Shown here piece by piece: positions 24,704-32,509 of a stretch of 49,933 nucleotides of DNA. Positions within the stretch are counted from its first letter, which is position 1. Every line of letters starts with the position of its first letter. The position numbers and the translations under genes were made by a program. The stretch lies in contig MPND01000026.1 of assembly GCA_002238855.1 (NCBI GenBank), forward strand, positions 1 to 49,933, written 5' to 3'. The notes under the pieces were generated by a model. That model saw nothing but the letters and a program-made list of their open reading frames with translations. It made no database searches and was not told the origin of the DNA. The DNA is from SAR202 cluster bacterium bin90 (GTDB lineage Bacteria; Chloroflexota; Dehalococcoidia; Lucifugimonadales; JADFKI01).

Positions 24704-26083
24704 TTGTCGCAGAATGGACGTATCAACTACGAAGATTTGTTTGGCGAGCCTGAGAAGAAGGAGGGTTCCCCCGGCATTTTGGGAGCCATGCCGGCTCTGG
24801 AGTTCGTGGAGGGAACGCTGAAGGAAAGTCCTTACGGCAAGCAGAAGGATATCCTGCGTGCGGTGGATTCGGAGGCGCGGCGGATATCCGTTGTGGGCTG
24901 CAACGCGTCGGGCAAGGACTGGACTACTGCGCGGATCGTGCTGTGGTGGGTGCATCGCTACTCGCCGGCGAAGGCGATCGTGACGGGGCCAACGCTGCGG
25001 CAGGTGGAGGACATAGTCTGGAACGAGGTGCGGGGCGCGCACGGCAAGGCTGTCAACAAGTTTCAGGGGAAGATGTTCAAGAGGCGCTATGTGATTGACG
25101 AGCAGACATTCGCGCTGGGTTTCACTTCCGATTCCCCATACAAGATTCTGGGCTTTCACTCGCCCAACCTGCTTGCGGTCATCACCGAGGCGCACGCCGT
25201 TACGGACGAATACTACCGTGCCGTCAGGAGACTGAACCCGTCCAAGCTGCTGTTGACGGGCAATCCCTTCAGGAATAGCGGGGTGTTCTACGAATCGCAT
25301 CACCGGAGTCGCCACCTGTGGGAGACGGTTCAGATTGGCGCACACGACACGCCGAACATCAATGAAGACGAAATGGACGTACCGGGGTTGATAACGCTGG
25401 ACGATATGAATGACTACCGGGAGGAATGGGGCGAAGACTCCTCCATGTACATCGGCTCCGTGCTGGGGCAGTTTTCGGAGGACCTCGATGAGATGGTGGT
25501 GCCGCTGTCCGCGGCGAGGGCTGCGGTGGAGCGCAGTCTCGAACCTGAGGGCGAGATCATCGTGGCTTGCGATGTGGCACGCAAGGGACATGATCACACG
25601 GTTGTGATGCGACGGCAGGGCGGAGTGGCGCGGATCGTGCGGCGGGTGCGCGGCTACGACACGATGGAGGTGTCGGGCATCCTGAAGTCGTACTGCGACG
25701 AGCAGAAGGTGAATGTGCTGGTGATAGACGATGCGGGAGTCGGCGGCGGCGTGACGGACAGGGTGAAAGAGGTCGGGCTTGCAACGGCGCGAGTCGAGGC
25801 GTTCAACGGAAGCAACACCGCCAAGCGCGACGATCGCTTCACGAACCGAAACGCGGAAGTCTGGTGGGCGATGCGCGACTTCTACATGGACGGCAGGCTG
25901 GACACGGAGAACGACGACAATCTCATTGGGCAGGTGAGCAGCCGCGCATACGGAATGGACAGCAGGGGACGCATCAAGCTGCAGAGCAAGCGGGAGATGG
26001 CAGACCCGCCGGACGAGGCGGACGCGCTAGCGATGACTTTCGCGCCCCTGCACGAGAGGCCTACATTCAAGATGTGGGTGTGA
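24704..26083 (+). CDS. Phage terminase large subunit
   Basis: About 459 residues: the DNA-packaging motor ATPase and nuclease of tailed phages. The N-terminal ATPase carries a Walker A-like GCNASGKDW near residues 65-73, a Walker B-type LLAVITEAHAV and the coupling segment LLLTGNP. The C-terminal RNase-H-like nuclease shows VACDVARKGHD and LVIDDAGVGGG with acidic metal ligands, and a final DEADALAMTF. Start choice is uncertain: TTG 24704 has GGGGG eight bases upstream; ATG 24689 and TTG 24653 are in frame without an SD. The reading frame is intact. Confidence 0.88.
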   Translation: MSQNGRINYEDLFGEPEKKEGSPGILGAMPALEFVEGTLKESPYGKQKDILRAVDSEARRISVVGCNASGKDWTTARIVLWWVHRYSPAKAIVTGPTLRQVEDIVWNEVRGAHGKAVNKFQGKMFKRRYVIDEQTFALGFTSDSPYKILGFHSPNLLAVITEAHAVTDEYYRAVRRLNPSKLLLTGNPFRNSGVFYESHHRSRHLWETVQIGAHDTPNINEDEMDVPGLITLDDMNDYREEWGEDSSMYIGSVLGQFSEDLDEMVVPLSAARAAVERSLEPEGEIIVACDVARKGHDHTVVMRRQGGVARIVRRVRGYDTMEVSGILKSYCDEQKVNVLVIDDAGVGGGVTDRVKEVGLATARVEAFNGSNTAKRDDRFTNRNAEVWWAMRDFYMDGRLDTENDDNLIGQVSSRAYGMDSRGRIKLQSKREMADPPDEADALAMTFAPLHERPTFKMWV

Positions 26084-26091
26084 TGACTGGT

Positions 26092-26118
26092 AGGGATGTA
26101 CAGGATGGGGAGGATAGG
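26092..26118. repeat. Block A-like repeat between terminase and portal
   Basis: GGATGTACAGGATGGGGAGG matches the second half of block A at 29494. The GGGGAGG in it lies six bases before the preferred portal start. Confidence 0.65.
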
Positions 26119-26119
26119 G

Positions 26120-27448
26120 ATGAGTATGATAAGAGGCTTGAGGGCGTTTCTAGGGACTGTTCGGCAAAGTCAAGGCGCGCGGCGTGGGCTTGGCGGCGGG
26201 AACTTGGGCGAGGCGTTCACGCATGGATTCGGGGAGTTGGCAAGTGGCGGCGGGACAGGTTGGGCACCGGCGGCGTTCGGAGAGTACTATCCGCGCTCGG
26301 CGGTCGTGTACGCGGCAATCAAGGTGAGGCAGGATGCAATTGCGCGTCTGCCGCTGCGGGTGTTGCGGCAGATTCCGGCAACGCGGCGGCGTGATTCTTG
26401 CATTCATACTGAGCATAGTTCTCTTCACTCCCATCCTAACCTTTCCCCGTCGAGGGAGAAGGGAAAAGAGGTAGGCGCAAGGGCGGGCGGAGAGCCGGCC
26501 GGCACCGATCATCCGCTGCAGCGGCTGCTGGATTCGCCGAACCCTTTCTGGAGCCGCAGCGACCTGTGGCGCGCGACCGAGACATATCTGTCGCTGTGGG
26601 GGTCGGCGTTCTGGGGGCTGGAGCGGGATGAGCATGGCAGCATCGTGGAGATCTGGCCCTTGCGACCGGACAAGATGCGCGTGATACCGGACGCGAAGCG
26701 CTATATCAGGGGGTTCGTGTATGTGGGCGCGGGCAGCGAGCTTGTGCCGTACCTGCCGGAGGATGTGGTGTGGATGCGGTACTTCAATCCGCTGGACGAA
26801 TATGCCGGCCTGTCGCCGATTGCGCCGCTGCGCCAATCCGCCGACATGGGAATGGACGCGCTGCGGGCGAACCGCAAGCTGCTGCAGAACGACAGCACGC
26901 CGGGCCTTATCATCGAAATGGAGGGCGTGCCGACGGACGCGGAGGTAAGTGAATTCTACGCACGCTGGGAGTCACGCTTTCAGGGTGTGGACAAGACGCG
27001 GCGGCCCGCGCTGCTCAGTCCGGGCATGAGGGCGAGCAATCTCGGATTCAGCCCGCGTGACATGGAGTACATCGAGAGCCTTCGCTGGAGTCTTGAGGAT
27101 GTGACGCGCGTATTCGGCGTGCCGAAGGTGATGATCGGAGACCTGGAGAACACGACATTCTCGAACTTCAGCACGGCGCGGCGGCTGTTCTGGGAGGACA
27201 CGATCGCGGCGCAGCTTGCGTTTTACCGTGAGGCGCTGCATCAGCACCTGCTGCCGCATTTCGGCGATGACTCGCTGACGGTCGAATTCGATCTGAGCGG
27301 CGTGGAAGCGCTGAAGGAGAGCGAGGAAAACAAGGCGAAACGGCGGCGAATCTATGTGCAGGCCGGGATCATGACGGTTGACGAAGTGCGCCGCGAGATG
27401 AACTTGCCGCCGATGAAAGTGAGCGAACAGGACAAACAGAATGGATAG
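26120..27448 (+). CDS. Phage portal protein (HK97 type) with in-frame repeat insertion
   Basis: About 442 residues. The portal family is recognised by SAVVYAAIKVRQDAIARLPL, PLQRLLDSPNPFWSRSDLWR, YLSLWGSAFWGLERD, RYFNPLDEYAGLSPIAPLR and GVPKVMIGDLENTTFSNFS, the classical HK97-portal landmarks. It forms the dodecameric channel at the capsid vertex. Residues ~101-131 are encoded by a copy of the dispersed hairpin repeat and read HSHPNLSPSREKGKE; they interrupt the expected continuous sequence between LRQIPA and DHPLQRLL. ATG 26120 is preferred because a GGAGG lies six bases upstream; ATG 26096 is in frame. Confidence 0.88.
   Translation: MSMIRGLRAFLGTVRQSQGARRGLGGGNLGEAFTHGFGELASGGGTGWAPAAFGEYYPRSAVVYAAIKVRQDAIARLPLRVLRQIPATRRRDSCIHTEHSSLHSHPNLSPSREKGKEVGARAGGEPAGTDHPLQRLLDSPNPFWSRSDLWRATETYLSLWGSAFWGLERDEHGSIVEIWPLRPDKMRVIPDAKRYIRGFVYVGAGSELVPYLPEDVVWMRYFNPLDEYAGLSPIAPLRQSADMGMDALRANRKLLQNDSTPGLIIEMEGVPTDAEVSEFYARWESRFQGVDKTRRPALLSPGMRASNLGFSPRDMEYIESLRWSLEDVTRVFGVPKVMIGDLENTTFSNFSTARRLFWEDTIAAQLAFYREALHQHLLPHFGDDSLTVEFDLSGVEALKESEENKAKRRRIYVQAGIMTVDEVRREMNLPPMKVSEQDKQNG
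26423..26466. repeat. Dispersed hairpin repeat inside the portal gene
   Basis: CCCATCCTAACCTTTCCCCG and GGGAGAAGGGA match block B at 6471 and 30438, with a weaker stem. The insertion keeps the portal reading frame. Confidence 0.75.
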
Positions 27449-27641
27449 GATGAGAATGAGCAAGACGCAGGCGATACGCTGCGAGCAGGACGGGCTGAAG
27501 ATGGCGGAGGTGAAGGCGAACTGCCTGATACTGCGGCAGCGGCACCACGGGGAGACGCACATACTGATAGTGCCGCTGCGGGATTTGCTGTCAGACGGTG
27601 AGTTTGGCACCGATTATGGAAGAGGAGACGCGCCGAACTGA
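27441..27641 (+). CDS. Small hypothetical protein coupled to portal
   Basis: A 66-residue ORF whose ATG overlaps the portal stop (ATGGATAG), with AGGA eight bases upstream. The sequence (LKMAEVKANCLILRQRHHGE, HILIVPLRDLLS) reads like a small two-strand protein and is not a shadow of another gene. No family recognised. Last gene before the ABC transporter. Confidence 0.5.
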   Translation: MDRMRMSKTQAIRCEQDGLKMAEVKANCLILRQRHHGETHILIVPLRDLLSDGEFGTDYGRGDAPN

Positions 27642-27740
27642 GCCAATGCATGAATTGTACTCAGGGGCGTTAGAGTTGCTACAATGGCTTGGTGCGCTCT
27701 TTCATGAGAGTGGACATTTTCAGAATAAGGCAGGACCTCA

Positions 27741-28670
27741 TTGCAGGGAAATTACAGAGTCGCAGTTCGGGCGCAGAACCTCATCAAGCGATACGGCGAA
27801 CTGACGGCTGTCAACGACATCAGCTTCGACATATTCGAGGGTGAGTGTTTCGGCTTTCTTGGTCCCAACGGTGCGGGCAAGACCTCCACGATGAAGATGC
27901 TGTCGTGCGTTTCTCCTCTGAACAGCGGTGAACTGGTGGTTCACGGCATGGATGTGCGCCGGGACCAGCGCAAGATCAAGCTCGAACTGGGCATCGTGTC
28001 GCAGTCGGACAGTCTCGATCCGGACCTGAGCGTGCTGCAGAACCTGCTTACATACGGCCGTTACTTCAACATGCCGCGCAAACTCGCGCAAGAACGGGCA
28101 TGGGAGTCGCTGCGGCAGTTCCATCTGGAAGAGAAGGCGTATCAGACGATAGACGAGCTATCGGGCGGTATGCGGCGCAGGCTGCTCATCGCGCGTGCGA
28201 TGCTTCACGACCCAAGGATACTGGTGCTGGATGAGCCGACAACAGGGCTGGACCCGCAGGCGCGGCTGCTTGTGTGGGACATACTGGCGACGCTCAAGTC
28301 GCGGGGAATCACGATTCTGCTTACTACGCACTATATGGACGAAGCCGCCCACCTGTGCGACCGGCTGGTCGTGATTGACCAGGGAAACGTGCTAGTGGAA
28401 GGGGTGCCTCGCGAACTCGTTCATGAGCTTGTCGGAGAGCAGGTTGTGGAACTGCGGGTGAACCCGATCCACATGGCGGGCGTCGTGCAGCGTCTCACCG
28501 ACGAGGGCCTTGAGTTCGAGTATGGTGGGGACTCGCTGTACTTCTACGGCGACAACAGCGTTGCGCTGGACGAGAACTCCGGCCTGAACGGATACGAGAT
28601 GTTCCAGCGGCCGGGTAACCTGGAGGACCTGTTCCTGCGGCTGACGGGACGGGGACTGCGCGAGGGGTAG
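27741..28670 (+). CDS. ABC-2 type transporter ATP-binding protein (NodI/DrrA-like)
   Basis: A 309-residue ATPase of an exporter. Walker A is GPNGAGKTS near residue 41, the signature is LSGGMRRRL, Walker B is ILVLDEPTTGLDP and the switch His lies in LLTTHYMDEA. The C-terminal ~80 residues are the extension found in DrrA/NodI-type proteins. The start is TTG 27741 with AGGA upstream. It forms a transporter with the permease that begins 18 bases later; NodIJ-like pairs export polysaccharides, drugs or lipo-oligosaccharides. Confidence 0.94.
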   Translation: MQGNYRVAVRAQNLIKRYGELTAVNDISFDIFEGECFGFLGPNGAGKTSTMKMLSCVSPLNSGELVVHGMDVRRDQRKIKLELGIVSQSDSLDPDLSVLQNLLTYGRYFNMPRKLAQERAWESLRQFHLEEKAYQTIDELSGGMRRRLLIARAMLHDPRILVLDEPTTGLDPQARLLVWDILATLKSRGITILLTTHYMDEAAHLCDRLVVIDQGNVLVEGVPRELVHELVGEQVVELRVNPIHMAGVVQRLTDEGLEFEYGGDSLYFYGDNSVALDENSGLNGYEMFQRPGNLEDLFLRLTGRGLREG

Positions 28671-28687
28671 GGCTATTACGGAGTGAT

Positions 28688-29488
28688 ATGACGACACTTG
28701 CAACGATGACGACGATGGTGCAGCGGACGCCGGTGTGGGGCGGGTTCCGCGTGTGGCAGCGCAACCTTGACGCCTTCCGCCGCGCGTGGCGCTTCGAGCT
28801 GGGCGGCCTCTTCGTGGAGCCGTTCGTGCTGCTGCTGGGCGTGGGCTTCGGGCTGGGCGCTTATATATCCAACCTTGGCGAGGGCGTCAGCTACCCGCAC
28901 TTCCTCGCGCCGGGCGTCATCGCCTCATACGCCATGTTCCATGCGACATTCGACGCCTCGTACGGCGCGTACATGCGGATGGAGACGCATAACATCTATG
29001 AGTCCATGCTGTTCACGCCTCTGGGTCCGGAGGACATCGTAATAGGAGAGGTCTTGTGGGGTGCGACGCGCGGGCTGGTCTCGGCCGTGGCAGTGCTCTT
29101 CGTTGCGGCGATATTCGGGCTGGTGAGCTCGCCGTGGGCCCTACTTGCGCTGCCGGTGGCGTATCTCGTCGGCTTGACGTTCTCCGCTATTTCAATGGTG
29201 ATGACGGCGACAGCCAGCACGATAGGTTCGATCAATAACTTCCTGACGCTGTTCATCCTGCCGATGTTCTGGGTTAGCGGCGTGTTCTTTCCGCTGGACA
29301 GGCTGCCGGAAGTGGTGCAGAACGCTGCGTGGGTGCTTCCGCTGACTGCATCGGCGGCACTGGTGCGCGGGCTGTTTGCCGGCGAGCTTACGCCGTGGAT
29401 GCTGCTGTGGGTCCTGGAGCTGCTGGCGTTCCTGCTTGTAGGCGTGTGGCTGGCGTCGCGGCAGATGCGGAAGAGGCTGATTAAGTAG
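28688..29488 (+). CDS. ABC-2 type transporter permease (NodJ-like)
   Basis: A 266-residue membrane protein with about six helices. The ABC-2 membrane fold shows FVEPFVLLLGVGFGLGAYI, FLAPGVIASYAMFHATFDAS, MLFTPLGPEDIVIGEVLWGA and the late FLTLFILPMFWVSGVFFPL, which are the hallmark NodJ segments. It follows the ATPase gene at an 18-base gap and presumably dimerises to form the export channel. Confidence 0.93.
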   Translation: MTTLATMTTMVQRTPVWGGFRVWQRNLDAFRRAWRFELGGLFVEPFVLLLGVGFGLGAYISNLGEGVSYPHFLAPGVIASYAMFHATFDASYGAYMRMETHNIYESMLFTPLGPEDIVIGEVLWGATRGLVSAVAVLFVAAIFGLVSSPWALLALPVAYLVGLTFSAISMVMTATASTIGSINNFLTLFILPMFWVSGVFFPLDRLPEVVQNAAWVLPLTASAALVRGLFAGELTPWMLLWVLELLAFLLVGVWLASRQMRKRLIK

Positions 29489-29493
29489 GGTGA

Positions 29494-29591
29494 GGCTAAC
29501 ATCGATGTACAGGATGGGGAGGATTTTTCACCCCCATCCCCTGCCTTCGAAGGGGCAGGCTCTAGCCTTCCCACATCGAGGGGGAAGGAAC
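29494..29591. repeat. Composite dispersed repeat (A-B, with an extra hairpin)
   Basis: Block A (GCTAACATCGATGTACAGGA) is followed at once by CACCCCCATCCCCTGCCTTC, an AGGGGCAGGCTCT segment like that near 1925, and GAGGGGGAAGGAA. It is the fullest copy in the window and lies six bases after the permease stop. Confidence 0.8.
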
Positions 29592-29618
29592 TTTAGCGAT
29601 CCCCTCAATTGGTAGCAG

Positions 29619-29822
29619 TTACGGGAAGGGCAGGTCGTAGCCACGCTCAATGTGCGTTTCAATTATGCCAGCAGCGACATCCTGAAGAATGTCGATAGTG
29701 TCTTCGGGGGTGTCGCCCCAGACTCGGCATCCCGGGAGCGCAGGAATCTCGGCCATATACTTGTCCGGCTCAGTTGACTCGGACGGGTTGTACATGACAA
29801 ATTGCAGCTTGTAAGCCTTCAT
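29619..29822 (-). CDS. Orphan HicB-like protein
   Basis: A 67-residue HicB-family protein lacking a neighbouring HicA. The stretch TEPDKYMAEIPALPGCRVWG is almost identical to the HicB at 4945-5229, but this copy ends shortly after the following helix (DLPFP), losing ~25 residues. ATG 29822 follows GGGAG by 10 bases. It may be a truncated duplicate or a stand-alone regulator able to cross-talk with the HicA at 4739. Confidence 0.78.
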   Translation of the reverse strand: MKAYKLQFVMYNPSESTEPDKYMAEIPALPGCRVWGDTPEDTIDILQDVAAGIIETHIERGYDLPFP

Positions 29823-29896
29823 TTTGACTCGCTCCCACTTAAGTCTAATGCCTTCTGGATCGAATTGTAGCATCAGAAACGCCATGTTGTGCATCT

Positions 29897-30421
29897 ATGT
29901 CAACTCCCTTAACTCCAGAAATCCGTCCGCTTGAGCAATCCGAAATCCGGCTTCTGGACAAGCATCTCGATGTGGACCGGCTGGCAGGACGACACCACGA
30001 CCGCTTTACGCAGCAACAGGACGGGCATCTGACTTACCTGATCGCGTGGCTGGACGAGATTCCGGTCGGGCATACGATGGTGCGCTGGGGAGGCACGACG
30101 GATGCCTATATCGTCGAGCGCATCTCAGAGTGCGCCCATCTGGAGGACTTGTTCGTGATGCCGGAACTTCGGTCACAGGGTATCGGCAGACGGATACTGG
30201 CTCAGGCGGAGTGGCTTGCCGCAGAGAGTGGTTTCGGGCGGATTGGACTTGCAGTTGGTATAGACAACACGCGAGCGCGGGCGCTGTACGAGCGGCTAGG
30301 GTATGTTGATAAGGGCTACGGCGCGTTTGAGATTGGCGGCACTTACATGGACATCCACGGCAACCGGCGGGAATGGCGCGAGGTCTGTGAGTATTTGGTG
30401 AAAAACCTAAGACAACATTGA
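29897..30421 (+). CDS. GNAT family N-acetyltransferase
   Basis: A 174-residue acetyltransferase. The acetyl-CoA loop is LEDLFVMPELRSQGIGRRIL with the Gln/Arg-x-x-Gly-x-Gly/Ala pattern, then GFGRIGLAVGIDNTRARALY and ERLGYVDKG. Substrate unknown. It is divergent from the orphan hicB and is followed by a composite repeat. No good SD is visible before the ATG. Confidence 0.88.
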   Translation: MSTPLTPEIRPLEQSEIRLLDKHLDVDRLAGRHHDRFTQQQDGHLTYLIAWLDEIPVGHTMVRWGGTTDAYIVERISECAHLEDLFVMPELRSQGIGRRILAQAEWLAAESGFGRIGLAVGIDNTRARALYERLGYVDKGYGAFEIGGTYMDIHGNRREWREVCEYLVKNLRQH

Positions 30422-30480
30422 TGAACAGGATGGGGCATTTCACCCCCATCCTAATCTTCCCCCATCAAGGGGGAAAGGAC
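30408..30480. repeat. Composite dispersed repeat
   Basis: A degenerate block A (ACATTGATGAACAGGATGGG) continues into CACCCCCATCCTAATCTTCC and AAGGGGGAAAGGAC. It overlaps the last bases of the GNAT gene and reaches the stop of the minus-strand gene that ends at 30482. Confidence 0.75.
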
Positions 30481-30481
30481 T

Positions 30482-31528
30482 TCAAACTGCGTCGGCCCTT
30501 CTGGACCTGTGCCGTATGATCGCGAAGGGTATGAGGACTGCCAGAAATACGGCGAGCAGGGCGGGGGCGACATACTCGTACCGGGCGGTGATGACGGCTC
30601 CCTGCACGCGGTCGGCGAGCGTGCTGCGCGGCAACCCCGATAGCTGCACGTTGATGCGCCTGCCGCGCTCTATGTCTGACGTCTCGATGAGCTGGTAGGG
30701 ACGCTCGCCGATGTCCACGGACTCGGGTGTGCCGATGTCTTCACTTGCCAGCGTCAGAACTTCGTTGGGCGAGAGGAGGCGCAGGTTGTCCGCGCCGAAC
30801 GGGAAGGACTTCTCGATGGTCGTCTCCGTACCATCGTAAGGGAAGACGTAGGTGAACAGGATGTCGTGCTCGCCCGGCGGCACGTTGCCGATCACCGCGA
30901 AGCCCCTGTCCACCTGCACTACGTCCGCGCCGATCAGACGCGTGTCCACCTGCAAACCTTCCGCGCCCGGTGGTAGTCCAAAGCGCAGCAGGCTCATTGG
31001 GCCACCGGAGCCGGGCACGAATGTGTAACCGGAGTCGTTGATGACCTTTATGATTTCGAGGGCGGAGACGGTCTGGGTTACTCGGTCGGCGTCCGCGAAG
31101 AGCAGCGATGCTGAACCGACACGAATTACATCCTGCTCATATACGGCTTCATACACCTCGATTGTTACGGGAGGCGGTGCGCCGTTCTCGAGACTGACTT
31201 CCGTGCCGTAGATCACATCCTGATACCGCACTGAGACGCCGTAAACGAAGGCGGGATCGTACACGATGCCGTCGAAGACGAAGCGCCCGTCGTTGTCAGT
31301 AATTGCCAGTTCGCTTTCGTATAGGGTTTCGCCCTGCATGTGAAGGGTAACCGCCAGTCCTACGAGGTTGCCGGACTCGGGCGAGCCGTTCACGACCTGC
31401 CCTGATACGGACAACGGCGACTGCTGCGCCAGTGCGGGCTGATGCGCGGCGATCGCTAGGAGGCATGCTACCGCGAGCATGAGCGGCAGTGTTGGGATGG
31501 CGTGGCGTTGTCGGGAATCGATTATCAT
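30482..31528 (-). CDS. Exported protein with carboxypeptidase-regulatory-like domain and C-terminal anchor
   Basis: A 348-residue protein. A signal peptide (MLAVACLLAIAAHQPALAQQ) is followed by a transthyretin/SdrD-like beta domain (VSGQVVNGSPESGNLVGLAV, TDNDGRFVFDGIVYD). Further beta-rich repeats end in a transmembrane helix (YVAPALLAVFLAVLIPFAII) and a basic tail (RHRSRRADAV). It should face outward, anchored at its C-terminus. It is placed downstream of the ccm genes but separated by an oppositely oriented gene. Role unknown; it may support cytochrome assembly. Confidence 0.78.
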   Translation of the reverse strand: MIIDSRQRHAIPTLPLMLAVACLLAIAAHQPALAQQSPLSVSGQVVNGSPESGNLVGLAVTLHMQGETLYESELAITDNDGRFVFDGIVYDPAFVYGVSVRYQDVIYGTEVSLENGAPPPVTIEVYEAVYEQDVIRVGSASLLFADADRVTQTVSALEIIKVINDSGYTFVPGSGGPMSLLRFGLPPGAEGLQVDTRLIGADVVQVDRGFAVIGNVPPGEHDILFTYVFPYDGTETTIEKSFPFGADNLRLLSPNEVLTLASEDIGTPESVDIGERPYQLIETSDIERGRRINVQLSGLPRSTLADRVQGAVITARYEYVAPALLAVFLAVLIPFAIIRHRSRRADAV

Positions 31529-31673
31529 TGCATGTCAAAGTTACCAGTTTTGGATGATGGGCGCTACCAAATTATCATTCCAATCGCAAGATAATAACCT
31601 GCTGCGGAATAATAGGAGTGTGTAGTATAATCAGCTTGCGAAGTGCAAATCTGCGACATGCAATGGGAGGCCT

Positions 31674-32114
31674 GTGGAAACATCATCTAGAAGATGGCAG
31701 CACATATACTTCACTATCTTCAGCGTCACAATTGTCGTGACCATTGTGAGCGTAATGCTATTCGACAGATGCGCGGCCTGTTCCGGCTGGCGGGACTGGC
31801 TGGAACTTTTTGAGTCGAGCACCGCAAGAGGAGTCTTGTACGCGACTGCTATAATCAGTTTCATGGAGGTAGGGCGTATGGTTTTGCTGCCGGCAGATTA
31901 CCTTAGACAGAAGTTCATAGAGCCACTGAAAGAGCGCCAGAAAGAAGAAGGGCGCGCGGAAGGGCGCGCGGAAGGCCGTGCCGAAATGCGCGAACAGTTC
32001 CTGAACTGGCTTCGGCGCAGGGAAAAAGCCGAGCTTGAGGGTAGGGAGTTCAACGAGCCTATGCCCGGTGCAGAAAAGAACGGTCGCGCAAACCGAAAAA
32101 GCGACTCCGATTAA
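31674..32114 (+). CDS. Small membrane protein with EGRA repeats
   Basis: A 146-residue protein of unknown function. Two hydrophobic segments (IYFTIFSVTIVVTIVSVMLF and ARGVLYATAIISFMEVGRMV) form a hairpin, followed by a charged cytoplasmic helix with a tandem EGRAEGRAEGRAE. GTG 31674 follows GGGAGG by only three bases. A perfect TATAAT (31626-31631) lies upstream with a poor -35. It is inserted between two minus-strand genes of the ccm region and runs against them. Confidence 0.65.
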   Translation: METSSRRWQHIYFTIFSVTIVVTIVSVMLFDRCAACSGWRDWLELFESSTARGVLYATAIISFMEVGRMVLLPADYLRQKFIEPLKERQKEEGRAEGRAEGRAEMREQFLNWLRRREKAELEGREFNEPMPGAEKNGRANRKSDSD

Positions 32115-32142
32115 TGGTAGGACGCCCACCACTGGCGAAAAA

Positions 32143-32505
32143 TCAGCCAGCCGCCTGCTCATCGCCTAGCACACGCGCCCTGACGCGGCTGGTCTCGACT
32201 TCTATCTGCGATAGAAGCGCCTCTTCCTGTTCATGCTCCAGTTCCATTGCACGCATGACTACTGCTGCCTCGCGCATGTACTGGCGGCGCAGCCAGCGAT
32301 AGTCTTCGTCTGCCAAGTTGCCGATGGCATGCTCCAGTTCCGCGCTGCGTATGCCGTCGAGCGCGGCTTCCCAACGCCGCTGCAGAGTTGCCATAGGCGA
32401 GCTTTCGTCGTCGAGCCATTCTCTGCTCTCACCGCGCCGCAGGAATGGGTAGGCGATGATGACGGCAGGTATGAGCGCGAGCAGCACGGCAATGAGTACA
32501 AGCAT
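32143..32505 (-). CDS. CcmI-like small membrane protein
   Basis: A 120-residue protein: one transmembrane helix (MLVLIAVLLALIPAVIIAYP), then a helical segment (LADEDYRWLRRQYMREAAVV) resembling the first part of CcmI/CycH, which presents apocytochrome to the heme-ligation complex. It has no TPR domain. ATG 32505 is five bases after the ccmF stop, with GAGGG upstream, so it is cotranslated with ccmF. An in-frame GTG at 32535 would overlap ccmF. Assignment to CcmI rests on context and topology. Confidence 0.6.
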   Translation of the reverse strand: MLVLIAVLLALIPAVIIAYPFLRRGESREWLDDESSPMATLQRRWEAALDGIRSAELEHAIGNLADEDYRWLRRQYMREAAVVMRAMELEHEQEEALLSQIEVETSRVRARVLGDEQAAG

Positions 32506-32509
32506 GACG

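Noticed and set aside
27598..27804. 68-residue ORF across the gap before the ABC transporter
   Set aside because: Overlaps the TTG-started ATPase gene in another frame, has no SD of note and no recognisable sequence.
31950..31990. GAAGGGCGCGCG tandem as a regulatory repeat
   Set aside because: It is in frame within the membrane-protein gene and encodes EGRA repeats, which are common in charged helices.
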